Of a stretch of 64,000 bases of DNA, positions 53,148 to 61,427 are shown piece by piece; position 1 is the stretch's first letter; every line of letters starts with the position of its first letter. The DNA is from Lachnoclostridium phytofermentans ISDg. Lineage in GTDB: Bacteria; Bacillota; Clostridia; Lachnospirales; Lachnospiraceae. The translations under genes and the position numbers were made by a program. The notes below the pieces were generated by a model. That model searched no databases, was not told the origin of the DNA, and worked only from the letters and a program-made list of their open reading frames with translations. The stretch spans positions 1,256,001 to 1,320,000 of the forward strand of contig NC_010001.1 in NCBI RefSeq assembly GCF_000018685.1. The letters are read 5' to 3'.

Positions 53148-53444
53148 ATGACCATTCATATACTGATACTGATAAAAAAAAGAGAATTATGTGTATCCGT
53201 TGATCTAGATGAGGTATTTGATCCTGGTTGGAGAGAAAAACTTGAAAATATTTGGACAGAAACGACCACGAGAGCGAAATACTCTTATACCTGTCTCTTT
53301 TACTCAGATGGCTCCAAAGGTCCTACCTTTTTATTTAACAAGATTCATAATAGGTTTGGGTATCGTTGGATTAAGCCGGTACACGAAGAATTAGAATACA
53401 TCGGAGTAGGGGGAGAGCAACACATTATCCCTATCGCTCTTTAG
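53148..53444 (+). pseudogene. Glycosyltransferase fragment
   Basis: The 98-codon frame contains CVSVDLDEVFDPGWREKLE and then FLFNKIHNRFGYRWIKPVHE. These are the DxD-region and following His-Pro-Val-His-Glu segment of a clostridial GT2-type glycosyltransferase, normally in the middle of a protein of 300 residues or more. The N-terminal nucleotide-binding strands and the C-terminus are absent, and ATG 53148 has no ribosome binding site. It is a remnant. The DNA after it (53445-53640) contains no continuation I can recognise. Confidence 0.75.
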
Positions 53445-53646
53445 AGTCTCTCACTTCTTGGAATCATATTTTGGAGTCTCAGATTTCTCGGAATAATTGA
53501 CAACTAAGTAGGTAAGAGGTATAATCACAATACTGGAATGCGTGGAAAGACGTTTTAGTAACATAATGTCTAGCATTCTTAACCAAATGATTGATAGGAA
53601 CGAATGAATGATGAACCAGAAGGAAACTATTTTTTGTATAACAGTA

Positions 53647-53687
53647 GGCTCTACACATTTTAATAATGTTAGACATTGTGTAGAGCC
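53647..53687. terminator. 11-bp inverted repeat without T-run
   Basis: GGCTCTACACA and TGTGTAGAGCC, a perfect 11-bp stem around a 19-base loop. Confidence 0.5.
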
Positions 53688-53791
53688 GAATACCATAGAT
53701 TATTTCATTTGAAATAAAGAGGGTAATAGAAAGTGTGCACAAGCCTAGAGATAGTTGGCACTAACACATTTCTTGCTCTCATGGGAAAAGC

Positions 53792-53821
53792 AAGCATAAA
53801 CCACTATTATGCTTAGTTTTT
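53792..53821 (+). terminator. Terminator-like hairpin
   Basis: AAGCATAA...TTATGCTT followed by AGTTTTT. Confidence 0.55.
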
Positions 53822-53843
53822 GTACCATAAATAAGGTATCGGT

Positions 53844-53872
53844 AAGGCTGTAGACATTGTCTGCAGCCTTTT
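53844..53872 (+). terminator. Terminator-like hairpin
   Basis: AAGGCTGTAGACA and TGTCTGCAGCCTT (one wobble), followed by TTGTTTTG. Confidence 0.7.
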
Positions 53873-53896
53873 GTTTTGTCAGAATGTTCTTTCAAG

Positions 53897-53942
53897 AAAA
53901 AAGCAGAAGGCGAGCGCATAAGCGCAGTCTTCTGCTTTTTTT
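53897..53942 (+). terminator. Strong terminator
   Basis: AAAAAAGCAGAAG, inner GCGC/GCGC stem, CTTCTGCTTTTTTT. It is the last of four successive hairpins in a gene-free stretch of 53445-54080. Confidence 0.85.
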
Positions 53943-54018
53943 GTTTATAGAAAATTAAAGAGCGTAGTGTGACAATGCTACTTTTTCTTCCTATCATAAA
54001 ATTTCTATCCTTAATTAC

Positions 54019-54075
54019 AGGTTTGTGTTTGTGTTGTTCACAAACTTTATAAGATTAAACAGCACAGAAAGAGGA
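54019..54075 (+). ncRNA. Predicted pseudoknot leader, copy B
   Basis: GTTTGTG (54021-54027) and CACAAAC (54039-54045) pair perfectly, extended to nine pairs by the flanking AG/TT, around the 11-base loop TTTGTGTTGTT. Loop bases TGTGTTGTT (54030-54038) are complementary to AACAGCACA (54058-54066) with one U-G pair, just ahead of GAGGAAG and ATG 54081. Relative to copy A one loop pair changes from C-G to U-A on both sides, supporting the second stem. Confidence 0.62.
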
Positions 54076-54080
54076 AGTAT

Positions 54081-55613
54081 ATGAGTTTATTAGAAATTAA
54101 CAACGTATCGCATGCTTATGGAGAAAAAACACTGTATAAACAGGTATCTCTAGAATTCTATCAAGGGGAGCATATTGGAATCGTGGGCTCTAATGGTGCG
54201 GGTAAAAGCACTTTAATACAAATGATGATTGGGGAGGTGATTCCAGATCAGGGATATATAAGATGGCAAAATGGGATTCGTACTGGATATCTGGATCAAT
54301 ATGCAAAGATGGAGGATGATATTAGTATCATTCAGTATCTAAAGACTGCATTCTCAGAATTATATCAGGTAGAAACTGAGTTAACCAATCTTTATGAAAA
54401 GTTGTCTGAGGCAGAAGATGTGGAACTGTACTATAATAAAATTAACGCGTATCAACAAAAATTAGAAGACGAAGATTTCTATCAGATTGATAGTAGAATT
54501 TCAAAAATTGTTACCGGACTTGGGATTGATGCATTTAATATTAATTCCTTGCTTGGAAAGCTAAGCGGCGGACAACGGGCGAAAGTGATTCTGGCAAAAT
54601 TATTATTAAATGAAACGGATGTATTAATTTTGGATGAACCAACGAACTTCTTGGATAAGGAGCATGTTGTATGGTTGGCGGAATATTTAAAAAATTACAA
54701 AGGCTCTTATTTTGTCGTATCTCATAATTATGAGTTTCTTGAACAGTCAGGTTCTGATATCTGTGATATCGAGTTTGGGACAATGAAAAAATACGGTGTG
54801 AGGTACTCAGAATTTCTTAAATTAAAAGAAAAGCAAAAAGAAGATTATATAAAAAGATACACCCTGCAACAAGAGGAAATAAAGAGAACAGAAGAATTTA
54901 TACGTAAAAATATCGCGGGTATTAAGACGAAGATGGCACAAGGAAGAAGAACACGTCTGGAGAGGATGGAGCGCTTAGAGAAACCAAATTTTCAGCAAAA
55001 AGTACATCTGAATTTCTTATGGGTATCTCCGGCTGCCTCCCCGGCACTAGTGATAAAGAACTTAGAAGTCGGTTATGATAAAGTCTTATTACCGTCAATT
55101 AACCTTACAATGATGAGTTCTGAAAAAATAGCAATTACCGGATTTAACGGAATTGGCAAATCAACTCTTTTAAAAACTCTGGTAGGGTATATTAATTCGT
55201 TAGGAGGGGCGTATCGTTTTTCGGATACCGTAACACTTGGATATTTTGAACAGGAGTTAAGCTGGGAGGATTCCTCGAAAACCCCGTTTCAGATAGTTAT
55301 GGATTATGACCCAGCCATGAAAAGGGAACAGATCAGAAGAAAGCTATCTGAAGTTGGAATTAAGTCAGAGCATATTGAGAAGGAGATCAGACTGTTAAGT
55401 GGTGGCGAACAGGCTAAAGTAAAGCTATGTTTATTATTATTAAAACCATGTAATTTTTTGATTCTTGATGAGCCTACGAATCATCTAGACCAAGAAGCAA
55501 AAGAGGGATTAAAAAGCGCTTTGGAGGAATTTTCGGGAAATATCATATTGGTGTCTCATGAGGAGAAATTCTATAGCGGATTAGTAGACCGTGTAATTAA
55601 AATCACGAAATAA
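54081..55613 (+). CDS. ABC-F family ATPase
   Basis: 510 residues with two ATPase domains and no membrane segment. Domain 1: Walker A GSNGAGKSTL (about 36-45), signature KLSGGQRAKV, Walker B VLILDEPTNFLD. Linker about 245-305 is basic and helical (RRTRLERMERLEK). Domain 2: Walker A GFNGIGKSTL, signature LLSGGEQAKVKL, Walker B FLILDEPTNHLD. ABC-F proteins act on the ribosome. Some relieve stalling and some protect against macrolide, lincosamide or pleuromutilin drugs. The interdomain linker of about 60 residues and the special leader make a drug-response role possible but unproven. Confidence 0.9.
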   Translation: MSLLEINNVSHAYGEKTLYKQVSLEFYQGEHIGIVGSNGAGKSTLIQMMIGEVIPDQGYIRWQNGIRTGYLDQYAKMEDDISIIQYLKTAFSELYQVETELTNLYEKLSEAEDVELYYNKINAYQQKLEDEDFYQIDSRISKIVTGLGIDAFNINSLLGKLSGGQRAKVILAKLLLNETDVLILDEPTNFLDKEHVVWLAEYLKNYKGSYFVVSHNYEFLEQSGSDICDIEFGTMKKYGVRYSEFLKLKEKQKEDYIKRYTLQQEEIKRTEEFIRKNIAGIKTKMAQGRRTRLERMERLEKPNFQQKVHLNFLWVSPAASPALVIKNLEVGYDKVLLPSINLTMMSSEKIAITGFNGIGKSTLLKTLVGYINSLGGAYRFSDTVTLGYFEQELSWEDSSKTPFQIVMDYDPAMKREQIRRKLSEVGIKSEHIEKEIRLLSGGEQAKVKLCLLLLKPCNFLILDEPTNHLDQEAKEGLKSALEEFSGNIILVSHEEKFYSGLVDRVIKITK

Positions 55614-55631
55614 AGAATTTTAAAAGATATA

Positions 55632-55680
55632 GTTGCGCCCCATATCAAGTAGATATTATCAATTTGATATGGGGCGCAAC
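55632..55680 (+). terminator. 17-bp perfect inverted repeat after the ABC-F gene
   Basis: GTTGCGCCCCATATCAA (55632-55648) and TTGATATGGGGCGCAAC (55664-55680), GC-rich against the local background, loop of 15 bases, no T-run. It may end the ABC-F transcript, or be a small palindromic element. Confidence 0.55.
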
Positions 55681-55749
55681 CATGTCTCGTTGTATTAAAT
55701 TTGGTATTTCTTAAATAGGAAAGAAAATAAACAACGAAATTAAGTTAAA

Positions 55750-56097
55750 CTATAAAATGCGTATATTATCGCGGAAGGAAAAAATACATTCACGTTTTAT
55801 ATTGTTTCTCCAAACATCTTTATAAATCTCATCAATATCTTCACAAATTTTCTCTATTTCTTTATAAATATTTGGAACCTCATAGTAAGCTGTAAATACA
55901 GTGAATCGAGATTTTTCTTCCTTAGATTGATAAAGTTGTAAGCCTGCATAGAATTCAGGATATTTGCAGAAAAGATACTCATTTAGTTCATGACTGAACT
56001 TTATATACGCATTAATATAGCAAGGCCTTACAAATATTCTATCCATATTTAATAATAGATTATCAAAATCCCTTCTGTTTCTTATAAAATTGTTCAT
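55750..56097 (-). CDS. Small unknown protein
   Basis: 115 residues from ATG 56097 (AGGAGG five bases upstream; GTG 56103 overlaps that site). Rich in Tyr, Arg and Glu, mainly helical by eye (YKEIEKICEDIDEIYKDVW), no signal or membrane segment. I recognise no family. It stands alone between the ABC-F gene and yitT. Confidence 0.6.
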   Translation of the reverse strand: MNNFIRNRRDFDNLLLNMDRIFVRPCYINAYIKFSHELNEYLFCKYPEFYAGLQLYQSKEEKSRFTVFTAYYEVPNIYKEIEKICEDIDEIYKDVWRNNIKRECIFSFRDNIRIL

Positions 56098-56191
56098 AGA
56101 CACCTCCTAAATATATGGAATGATATCCTACAATATCATATGGCGCATATACTCGAATTGTGTCTTAAAATATCGTTAATAAGGTTACTAA

Positions 56192-57103
56192 TTATCGGAT
56201 GATAAAGCCCTCTCCAAGAACCTCATTGGACTCAAGGATAATGATAAAACATTCTGGATCAGCATGTTTTACTGCTTGTTCTAGTTGATACATTTGCTTA
56301 TTATTACAAGCACACATGACTACTTGCTTTGCTTCCTTTTTATAACCACCAGCCGCATTAAGGATAGTGGAGCCTCTTTGACAACATTCCTCTATTGTAT
56401 CAGTGATTAATTCACCGTGATGAGTAACAATAAGAGCCACTTTACCGGAGTTGATACCATACATAAGTTTATCAACAGCAATTGCAAATAAATAGTTTAT
56501 TATCATTCCATAGATGATACCATCCATATCACGAAATATGATACCACCAGCTAATACAATACCTACATCAGTTAAAAAGACTATTTTTCCAAGGGATAAG
56601 TGTGGTCTTATTGCTTTTACCGCCATTATAATAAAATCAGCCCCACCAGTAGAGGAGTTTCTCATATAAATCATTGCATAACCCAGACCACCCAGTACAC
56701 CAGTACAAATCGCTGCAAGTAAACGATCGCCTTCATACAGCGGAAGAAGAGGTCCTACATAATCTATCATTAAGGAGGAAATAATCATACAGCGAAGAGA
56801 GCGCAAGAAGAACCCTTTACCTAATAGCCTATAACAAACTAAAGCGACAGGGATATTAAGTACAATAGTGGTAATACCGATAGGTAGTGAAAAAAGTCTA
56901 TTTAATATAAGAGCAATACCTGAAAATCCGGTCATAGGAAATTTAGCCTGCACTGCAAAATTATAGAGGCTAATAGCTATCAAAAAGCTTCCGATGACCT
57001 CAACTAGTATATCAATTCCTACTCTTTTATTAAAAAAAGTGGCTCGAATTTTATTGAAAGAATCAGCCGGCTTGATTTTATTTATGTTTATTTTTCGTTT
57101 CAT
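56192..57103 (-). CDS. YitT-family membrane protein
   Basis: 303 residues. Five to six membrane segments (about 28-215) with FPMTGFSGIALILNRLF, and RNSSTGGADFIIMAVK in the YitT_membrane (DUF161) pattern, then a C-terminal DUF2179 domain (about 220-303: GKVALIVTHHGELITDTIEE, RGSTILNAAGGYKKEAKQVV). The function is unknown; family members are numerous in Firmicutes. ATG 57103 has AGAAAGGA; an earlier start at 57139 lacks a site. Confidence 0.88.
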   Translation of the reverse strand: MKRKININKIKPADSFNKIRATFFNKRVGIDILVEVIGSFLIAISLYNFAVQAKFPMTGFSGIALILNRLFSLPIGITTIVLNIPVALVCYRLLGKGFFLRSLRCMIISSLMIDYVGPLLPLYEGDRLLAAICTGVLGGLGYAMIYMRNSSTGGADFIIMAVKAIRPHLSLGKIVFLTDVGIVLAGGIIFRDMDGIIYGMIINYLFAIAVDKLMYGINSGKVALIVTHHGELITDTIEECCQRGSTILNAAGGYKKEAKQVVMCACNNKQMYQLEQAVKHADPECFIIILESNEVLGEGFIIR

Positions 57104-57173
57104 AAGAAATCCTTTCTGCATCTTTTTTATGTGAAACATTTAAGAACTTCATCCCATGCATATGTAATAGGAT

Positions 57174-57197
57174 GTGTAAACTTACATAACTTTACAC
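57174..57197. promoter_or_regulatory. Dyad upstream of the yitT-type gene
   Basis: GTGTAAA, 10 bases, TTTACAC: a perfect 7-bp dyad 70 bases before the start codon, in the promoter region. Operator candidate with no matching regulator identified. Confidence 0.45.
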
Positions 57198-57305
57198 AAA
57201 AAATAGCGATAACGAATTAAAAAAATTATAATTCGCTAACGCTCTTCTTCTGATACGATACCATATCTTACTACTTGTGTCAAACGTTAAAAATACAAGA
57301 TTTAC

Positions 57306-57381
57306 GAACTTTACTTTATCGTGAATAGGAAAAACAAATTTGTGAACTTTACCTTATTGTGAATAAGAAAAATCATATTGT
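57306..57381. repeat. 38-bp direct repeat, two units
   Basis: GAACTTTACTTTATCGTGAA at 57306 recurs with few changes at 57344 (GAACTTTACCTTATTGTGAA), including the following A-rich half. It lies in the 515-base gap 57104-57618, which shows no gene. Confidence 0.75.
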
Positions 57382-57618
57382 GGAAAAAGAACTTAGCGTA
57401 CTTTAATTTGCCCTGAACAAGTTATTTAAATCAAGAAAATTTATTTTTATTATATAAGGAGAAATTGCTCTATATGTTATCAACTTTATCTATAGTAAAG
57501 TACAAAAAAATCTGTTACACTATAGAAGGCTTTTTTAGAAAAAGAGTATGCTAAATTTGTAGTTGGAGTTAGGAACATTCCTATATACATGCATAAAAAG
57601 CCGTAGATGGGGGTTAAA

Positions 57619-58086
57619 ATGATAAGAATTATGTTTGTTTGCCTCGGAAATATATGCCGCTCTCCAATGGCGGAATTTGTATTTCGAGATATGATAAAGA
57701 AAAAAGGTCTGGAATCTGTGATCTGCTGTGAATCAAGTGCAACGAGTACAGAAGAAATCGGTAATTCGGTTCACTACGGGACTAAGAAAAAACTAAAAGA
57801 AGTTGGCATCATTGTGGATGGAAAAAAAGCAGTCCAACTAAAGCGTAGTGATTATGATAAATATGATTTGCTTTTAGGGATGGAACAACGAAACATAACT
57901 AATATGATGAGAATTCTAGGGAGTGATCCGAATGGTAAGGTTAAGAGACTTCTTGATTTTTCAGAATGTCCAAGAGATATTGCAGATCCATGGTATACGG
58001 GAGATTTTGAAACAACTTATCAAGATGTTTATGAGGGCTGTGACCATCTAATAACCTACCTCATCAATAATTATGAGTTATACTAA
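57619..58086 (+). CDS. Low-molecular-weight protein-tyrosine phosphatase
   Basis: 155 residues. MFVCLGNICRSPMAE contains the catalytic Cys and the C-x5-R phosphate loop (CLGNICRS, residues about 8-15). IADPWYTGDFETTY supplies the general-acid Asp. It hydrolyses phosphotyrosine or phosphoarginine in the cytoplasm. GGGGG lies six bases before ATG 57619; ATG 57607 is in frame but has no site. It is followed after 55 bases by the pseudouridine synthase gene. Confidence 0.93.
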   Translation: MIRIMFVCLGNICRSPMAEFVFRDMIKKKGLESVICCESSATSTEEIGNSVHYGTKKKLKEVGIIVDGKKAVQLKRSDYDKYDLLLGMEQRNITNMMRILGSDPNGKVKRLLDFSECPRDIADPWYTGDFETTYQDVYEGCDHLITYLINNYELY

Positions 58087-58141
58087 AGGACGAAAGGGTT
58101 AATATAAATTTGGAACAATAATACTTTATAACGAGGTTAAC

Positions 58142-58855
58142 ATGTTTAATATATTATTTGAAGACAAGCATATCATTGTCTGTATCAAGCCAATTGGTGT
58201 ATTATCACAACCAGGTCAAGGGGAAGGTATGGATATGATTACTCTTTTACAAGAGTATCGAAAAAATAATAAGGAATCAGATTACATTGGTCTTGTTCAT
58301 CGATTAGATCGTAATGTTGGTGGAGTTATGGTTTTTGCAAAGACAGAACTGGCAACTAAAAAATTATCAGTTGCAATTAGGGAGCGCAATTTTACGAAAG
58401 AATATATGGCTGTAATTCATGGCAGACCTTCGGAATCATCAGGAATTTTAAAGGATCTCATGTTTAAAGATTCTTCAAAAAATAAATCATTTGTTGTGAA
58501 TCGAATGAGAAAAGGGGTAAAAGAGGCTTCCCTAGAATATCGTACGATTGAAACAATCGAGGTAGCGAAAGGTGAGTTTTCATTCATACGAGTAAAACTT
58601 CATACTGGTCGTACCCATCAAATACGTGTACAATTTGCATCTCGTAAATTACCTCTAGTTGGTGATGGAAAATATGGAGGAAAGGATAATCAATGTGATG
58701 CAGCCCTTTGGTCATATCGATTAGCATTTGTTCATCCACTTACCAAAGCTTTGGTAGATATCAAGCAATTGCCACCGGAACAGTATCCTTTTCATTTGTT
58801 TTCAGAAGAGCTAAAAAATAAGGAAGTTAACAGTGAAGTAATGTTAGAGCATTAA
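58142..58855 (+). CDS. RluA-family RNA pseudouridine synthase
   Basis: 237 residues. VHRLDRNVGGVMVFAKT (about 54-70) holds the catalytic Asp of the RluA motif (HRLDxxTSG type). KEYMAVIHG, LHTGRTHQIRVQFA and LVGDGKYGG follow in the family order. The protein lacks an S4 domain, like RluA/RluC short forms. The target in rRNA or tRNA cannot be told. AACGAGGTTAAC precedes ATG 58142. It may be cotranscribed with the phosphatase gene. Confidence 0.92.
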   Translation: MFNILFEDKHIIVCIKPIGVLSQPGQGEGMDMITLLQEYRKNNKESDYIGLVHRLDRNVGGVMVFAKTELATKKLSVAIRERNFTKEYMAVIHGRPSESSGILKDLMFKDSSKNKSFVVNRMRKGVKEASLEYRTIETIEVAKGEFSFIRVKLHTGRTHQIRVQFASRKLPLVGDGKYGGKDNQCDAALWSYRLAFVHPLTKALVDIKQLPPEQYPFHLFSEELKNKEVNSEVMLEH

Positions 58856-58921
58856 GAATATAGATAACGAGCAAGTAATATGAAACTGTAGGAAGAGTGA
58901 AAGAAAAATCATTAACTCTTC

Positions 58922-58993
58922 AAATTTGTGTCTGTGTTGTAAACACAAACTTGATAATGCATTGTCTTGCAAGCAAGATAATGTGCAGTGCAG
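58922..58993 (+). ncRNA. Predicted pseudoknot leader, copy C with inserted hairpin
   Basis: AAATTTGTGT (58922-58931) and ACACAAACTT (58943-58952) pair at nine of ten positions around the 11-base loop CTGTGTTGTAA. Loop bases CTGTGTTG (58932-58939) can pair with CAGTGCAG (58986-58993), including three wobble pairs. Between them an extra hairpin GCATTGTCTTGC / GCAAGATAATGTGC (58959-58986) is inserted. Here the coding start (59052) is 58 bases further on, after another small stem GTGTTAA/TTAACGC. Confidence 0.55.
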
Positions 58994-59051
58994 AAATTTG
59001 GTAAGTGTTAAAAAATAAAATTTAACGCTATGGAAAGGCAAGGTTAATATT

Positions 59052-59261
59052 ATGAAGATTAAATTCTCAGAGGAACAAACTGCTTTATTAAAGAAAATGG
59101 GGATAACATTTTCTCTACAAGGAAATTTAAGCGAGGATTATTTAATGGAACTTGATATGGTAGTAACGGATTATATGATTGAAAATGGAATTGAAGAAGA
59201 TGAGACTGTGAATGAAGTAGGAAAGCTTTGTGAACAGATTTTAGAGAAGATCAATGAATAG
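59052..59261 (+). CDS. Small protein coupled to a radical SAM gene
   Basis: 69 residues, acidic and probably helical (KFSEEQTALLKKMGITF, ENGIEEDETVNEVGKLCEQI). Not recognised. Its stop overlaps the start of the radical SAM gene by eight bases, so the two are translated together. It has one Cys near the C-terminus and no leader/core division typical of modified peptides, so it is more likely a partner or chaperone-like protein than a RiPP precursor, though this is open. GGAAAGGCAAGG precedes ATG 59052. Confidence 0.65.
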   Translation: MKIKFSEEQTALLKKMGITFSLQGNLSEDYLMELDMVVTDYMIENGIEEDETVNEVGKLCEQILEKINE

Positions 59262-60147
59262 TCTACAAAAAAGTAAAAAACCAAGATTAAAAAAAGCTTA
59301 TATAGAAATTACAAATGTATGTAACTTACAGTGTGATTTTTGTCCAAAAACAAAACGTGCACCTAAGTTTCTTACGGTTCCAGAATTTGAGCATGTTATT
59401 GAGGAAGTATCACCTTATACAAACTATATCTACCTTCACATTATGGGAGAACCATTACTTCATGAGAATCTGAAAGATTTTATTGAGATAGCAGGAAAGA
59501 AAAATATAAAAGTAAATCTTACTACAAATGGGACATTGCTAAGTCCAGAGAAAGAATATTTATTAAATTTAAGTGCACTTAGACAAATAAATATCTCACT
59601 CCATAGCTTTGAGGCAAATGAGCATAATCTTACATTACATGATTATGTTAAGTCTGTGATGGGCTTTATAAAAAAAGCAACCGAGCAATCGGATATTTTA
59701 TGTAGTGTTAGGCTATGGAATATGGATTTTGGTGATCTTAAGGGAGCCAATTCCCTAAACAGAGAAATAATCCAGTTGATTGAAAGTGAATTAGAGATTA
59801 AGGAATCCTTAGAAGAGAAACTTTGCAAGGAGCATAGTTGTAAGGTTGGTCACAATGTTTATTTTAATATGGCTCAAAAATTTGAATGGCCAGATGTGAA
59901 TAGAGATATGTTACAGAGTGAAGTATTTTGTTATGGATTACGAGACCAGATAGGAATCCTAGTGGATGGTACGGTTGTCCCTTGCTGCTTAGATAGCGAA
60001 GGAACCATAAATCTTGGCAATATATATAAGCAAAATTTAGATATGATACTTTCATCAGAAAGAGCTAAGATGGTATATGACGGTTTCTCCCGTAGAGTAG
60101 CAGTCGAAGAGCTATGTAAACGCTGTGGATACGCTACCCGATTTTAA
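59254..60147 (+). CDS. Radical SAM/SPASM-domain enzyme
   Basis: 297 residues. CNLQCDFC (about 23-30) is the CxxxCxxC motif for the SAM-bound [4Fe-4S] cluster, followed by MGEPLLHENL. The SPASM-type C-terminus has CYGLRDQ, VDGTVVPCCLDSEG (about 245-258) and ELCKRCGY as ligands for an auxiliary cluster. Such enzymes modify peptides or proteins, among other roles. The overlapping small gene is the only visible candidate substrate or partner. Short for a SPASM protein, but all motifs are present. Confidence 0.85.
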   Translation: MNSLQKSKKPRLKKAYIEITNVCNLQCDFCPKTKRAPKFLTVPEFEHVIEEVSPYTNYIYLHIMGEPLLHENLKDFIEIAGKKNIKVNLTTNGTLLSPEKEYLLNLSALRQINISLHSFEANEHNLTLHDYVKSVMGFIKKATEQSDILCSVRLWNMDFGDLKGANSLNREIIQLIESELEIKESLEEKLCKEHSCKVGHNVYFNMAQKFEWPDVNRDMLQSEVFCYGLRDQIGILVDGTVVPCCLDSEGTINLGNIYKQNLDMILSSERAKMVYDGFSRRVAVEELCKRCGYATRF

Positions 60148-60290
60148 ACAAATTTGGTACGTGATTTTTTATGAGTCTTGTTCTATTAATTCATAGAGAG
60201 AGAAGGTTGCATAGCGTGGCTTTTTCTTGGTAAGGTGACTAAGATAAGTATATAAATAGGTTAGTGAATTCATAGGATGGAGGAATAGGT

Positions 60291-60473
60291 ATGAAGCAAA
60301 AGACAAATTGTGAATGCTGTTCAAATTATCAGTATAATGAAGACTATGAATGTTATGAATGTGATGTCAACTTGGACGAAGATGATATGGTTCGTTTCTT
60401 AAGTGATAGTTTTTATAATTGTCCGTATTTTCAATTAGAAGATGAATATAAAATAGTTAGAAAGCAAATGTAG
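60291..60473 (+). CDS. Cysteine-rich small protein (DUF6472-like)
   Basis: 60 residues with CECCSNYQYNEDYECYECDV, then FYNCPYFQLEDEYKIVRKQM. Six Cys are arranged as a probable zinc knuckle. The pattern matches a short protein conserved in Lachnospiraceae that I recall as DUF6472. Role unknown. GGAGGAATAGGT precedes ATG 60291. Confidence 0.72.
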   Translation: MKQKTNCECCSNYQYNEDYECYECDVNLDEDDMVRFLSDSFYNCPYFQLEDEYKIVRKQM

Positions 60474-60484
60474 TAATTTGCAAG

Positions 60485-60540
60485 GGATTAACGGTAATGA
60501 TTTTGTAGTTTTATGAAATCATTACCGTTAATCCTTTTTA
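60485..60540 (+). terminator. Strong terminator
   Basis: GGATTAACGGTAATGATTT and AAATCATTACCGTTAATCC form a 19-bp perfect stem, then TTTTT. The rest of the gap (60541-60926) contains a short hairpin GTAAGGA/TCCTTAC (60861-60879) before the sigma gene and otherwise AT-rich DNA. Confidence 0.92.
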
Positions 60541-60926
60541 ATATATGACAAGGAAAAGTTCGCGTAGTGCTCTTTTTCTTAATCATGAGAAGTAAAAGAC
60601 CACGAGGCGTTATTTTTTTTGCTCATGAAAGCCCCACGAAGCGTTCGTTTTCTTGTTAAAAATGAAATGATAAAACAGTATTATAGAAGAGATAAAAAAT
60701 AAAAGTTTCCAAATAATAAAAGAATACAACATAATTCAAGGATTAGAAACTAAAAAGGTAGTTTAAAAAATTGATTACTGTAAGATAATGACTCTATAAA
60801 AATAATATAATATATTTTTTAAAAACCAAACTTTTTATATTTGTAATACATCTAAAGAAGGTAAGGAAATGCTCCTTACATGCGCATCTTATAAGAAGTT
60901 ATTTATCATGATAAAAGGAATACACC

Positions 60927-61427
60927 ATGGAAAACAAATATGAAACATTAAAAGAATACATAGTAGGAAACCAAGCAAGATTTTATCGGTTGGCTTTTAG
61001 TTTCGTGCTTAATCAAGAAGTAGCACTTGATGTTGTACAAAATGCTATCTTAAAAGCTCTAGAAAACTATCAAAGTATTCGAGATATAAATTATGTATCA
61101 ACCTGGTTTTATCGAGTATTGGTAAACGAATGCTATGCCTATTTAAGGAATAGTAAGAGGATTGTATTATATACGCCAGAACTTATGCCAGAGGAAAGAT
61201 ATATTGAGAAGGCGTATGAATGCTATCAAGATGAGGTGTTTCGTGAGGTTGTTAAGCTTCCAAAAAATATCCGTACAGTCATCTTACTTCGATTTTATGA
61301 GGAACTTTCTTTAAATGAAATCTCAGAAATAACAAAGACAAATTTAAGCACCGTAAAAACTAGACTGTATACAGGATTAAAAAAATTAAAAGTTAGTTTA
61401 AAGGAGTGGAAAAATGAATCATTTTAA
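60927..61427 (+). CDS. ECF RNA polymerase sigma factor
   Basis: 166 residues. Region 2 (about 10-75: FYRLAFSFVLNQEVALDVVQ, STWFYRVLVNECY) and region 4 (about 108-160: LPKNIRTVILLRFYEELSLN, LSTVKTRLYTGLKKL), with the short linker typical of extracytoplasmic-function sigma factors. It directs RNA polymerase to stress promoters when released from its anti-sigma factor, which is encoded next with a 14-base overlap. Resembles the SigV group by its partner. AAAAGGAATACACC precedes ATG 60927. Confidence 0.92.
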   Translation: MENKYETLKEYIVGNQARFYRLAFSFVLNQEVALDVVQNAILKALENYQSIRDINYVSTWFYRVLVNECYAYLRNSKRIVLYTPELMPEERYIEKAYECYQDEVFREVVKLPKNIRTVILLRFYEELSLNEISEITKTNLSTVKTRLYTGLKKLKVSLKEWKNESF

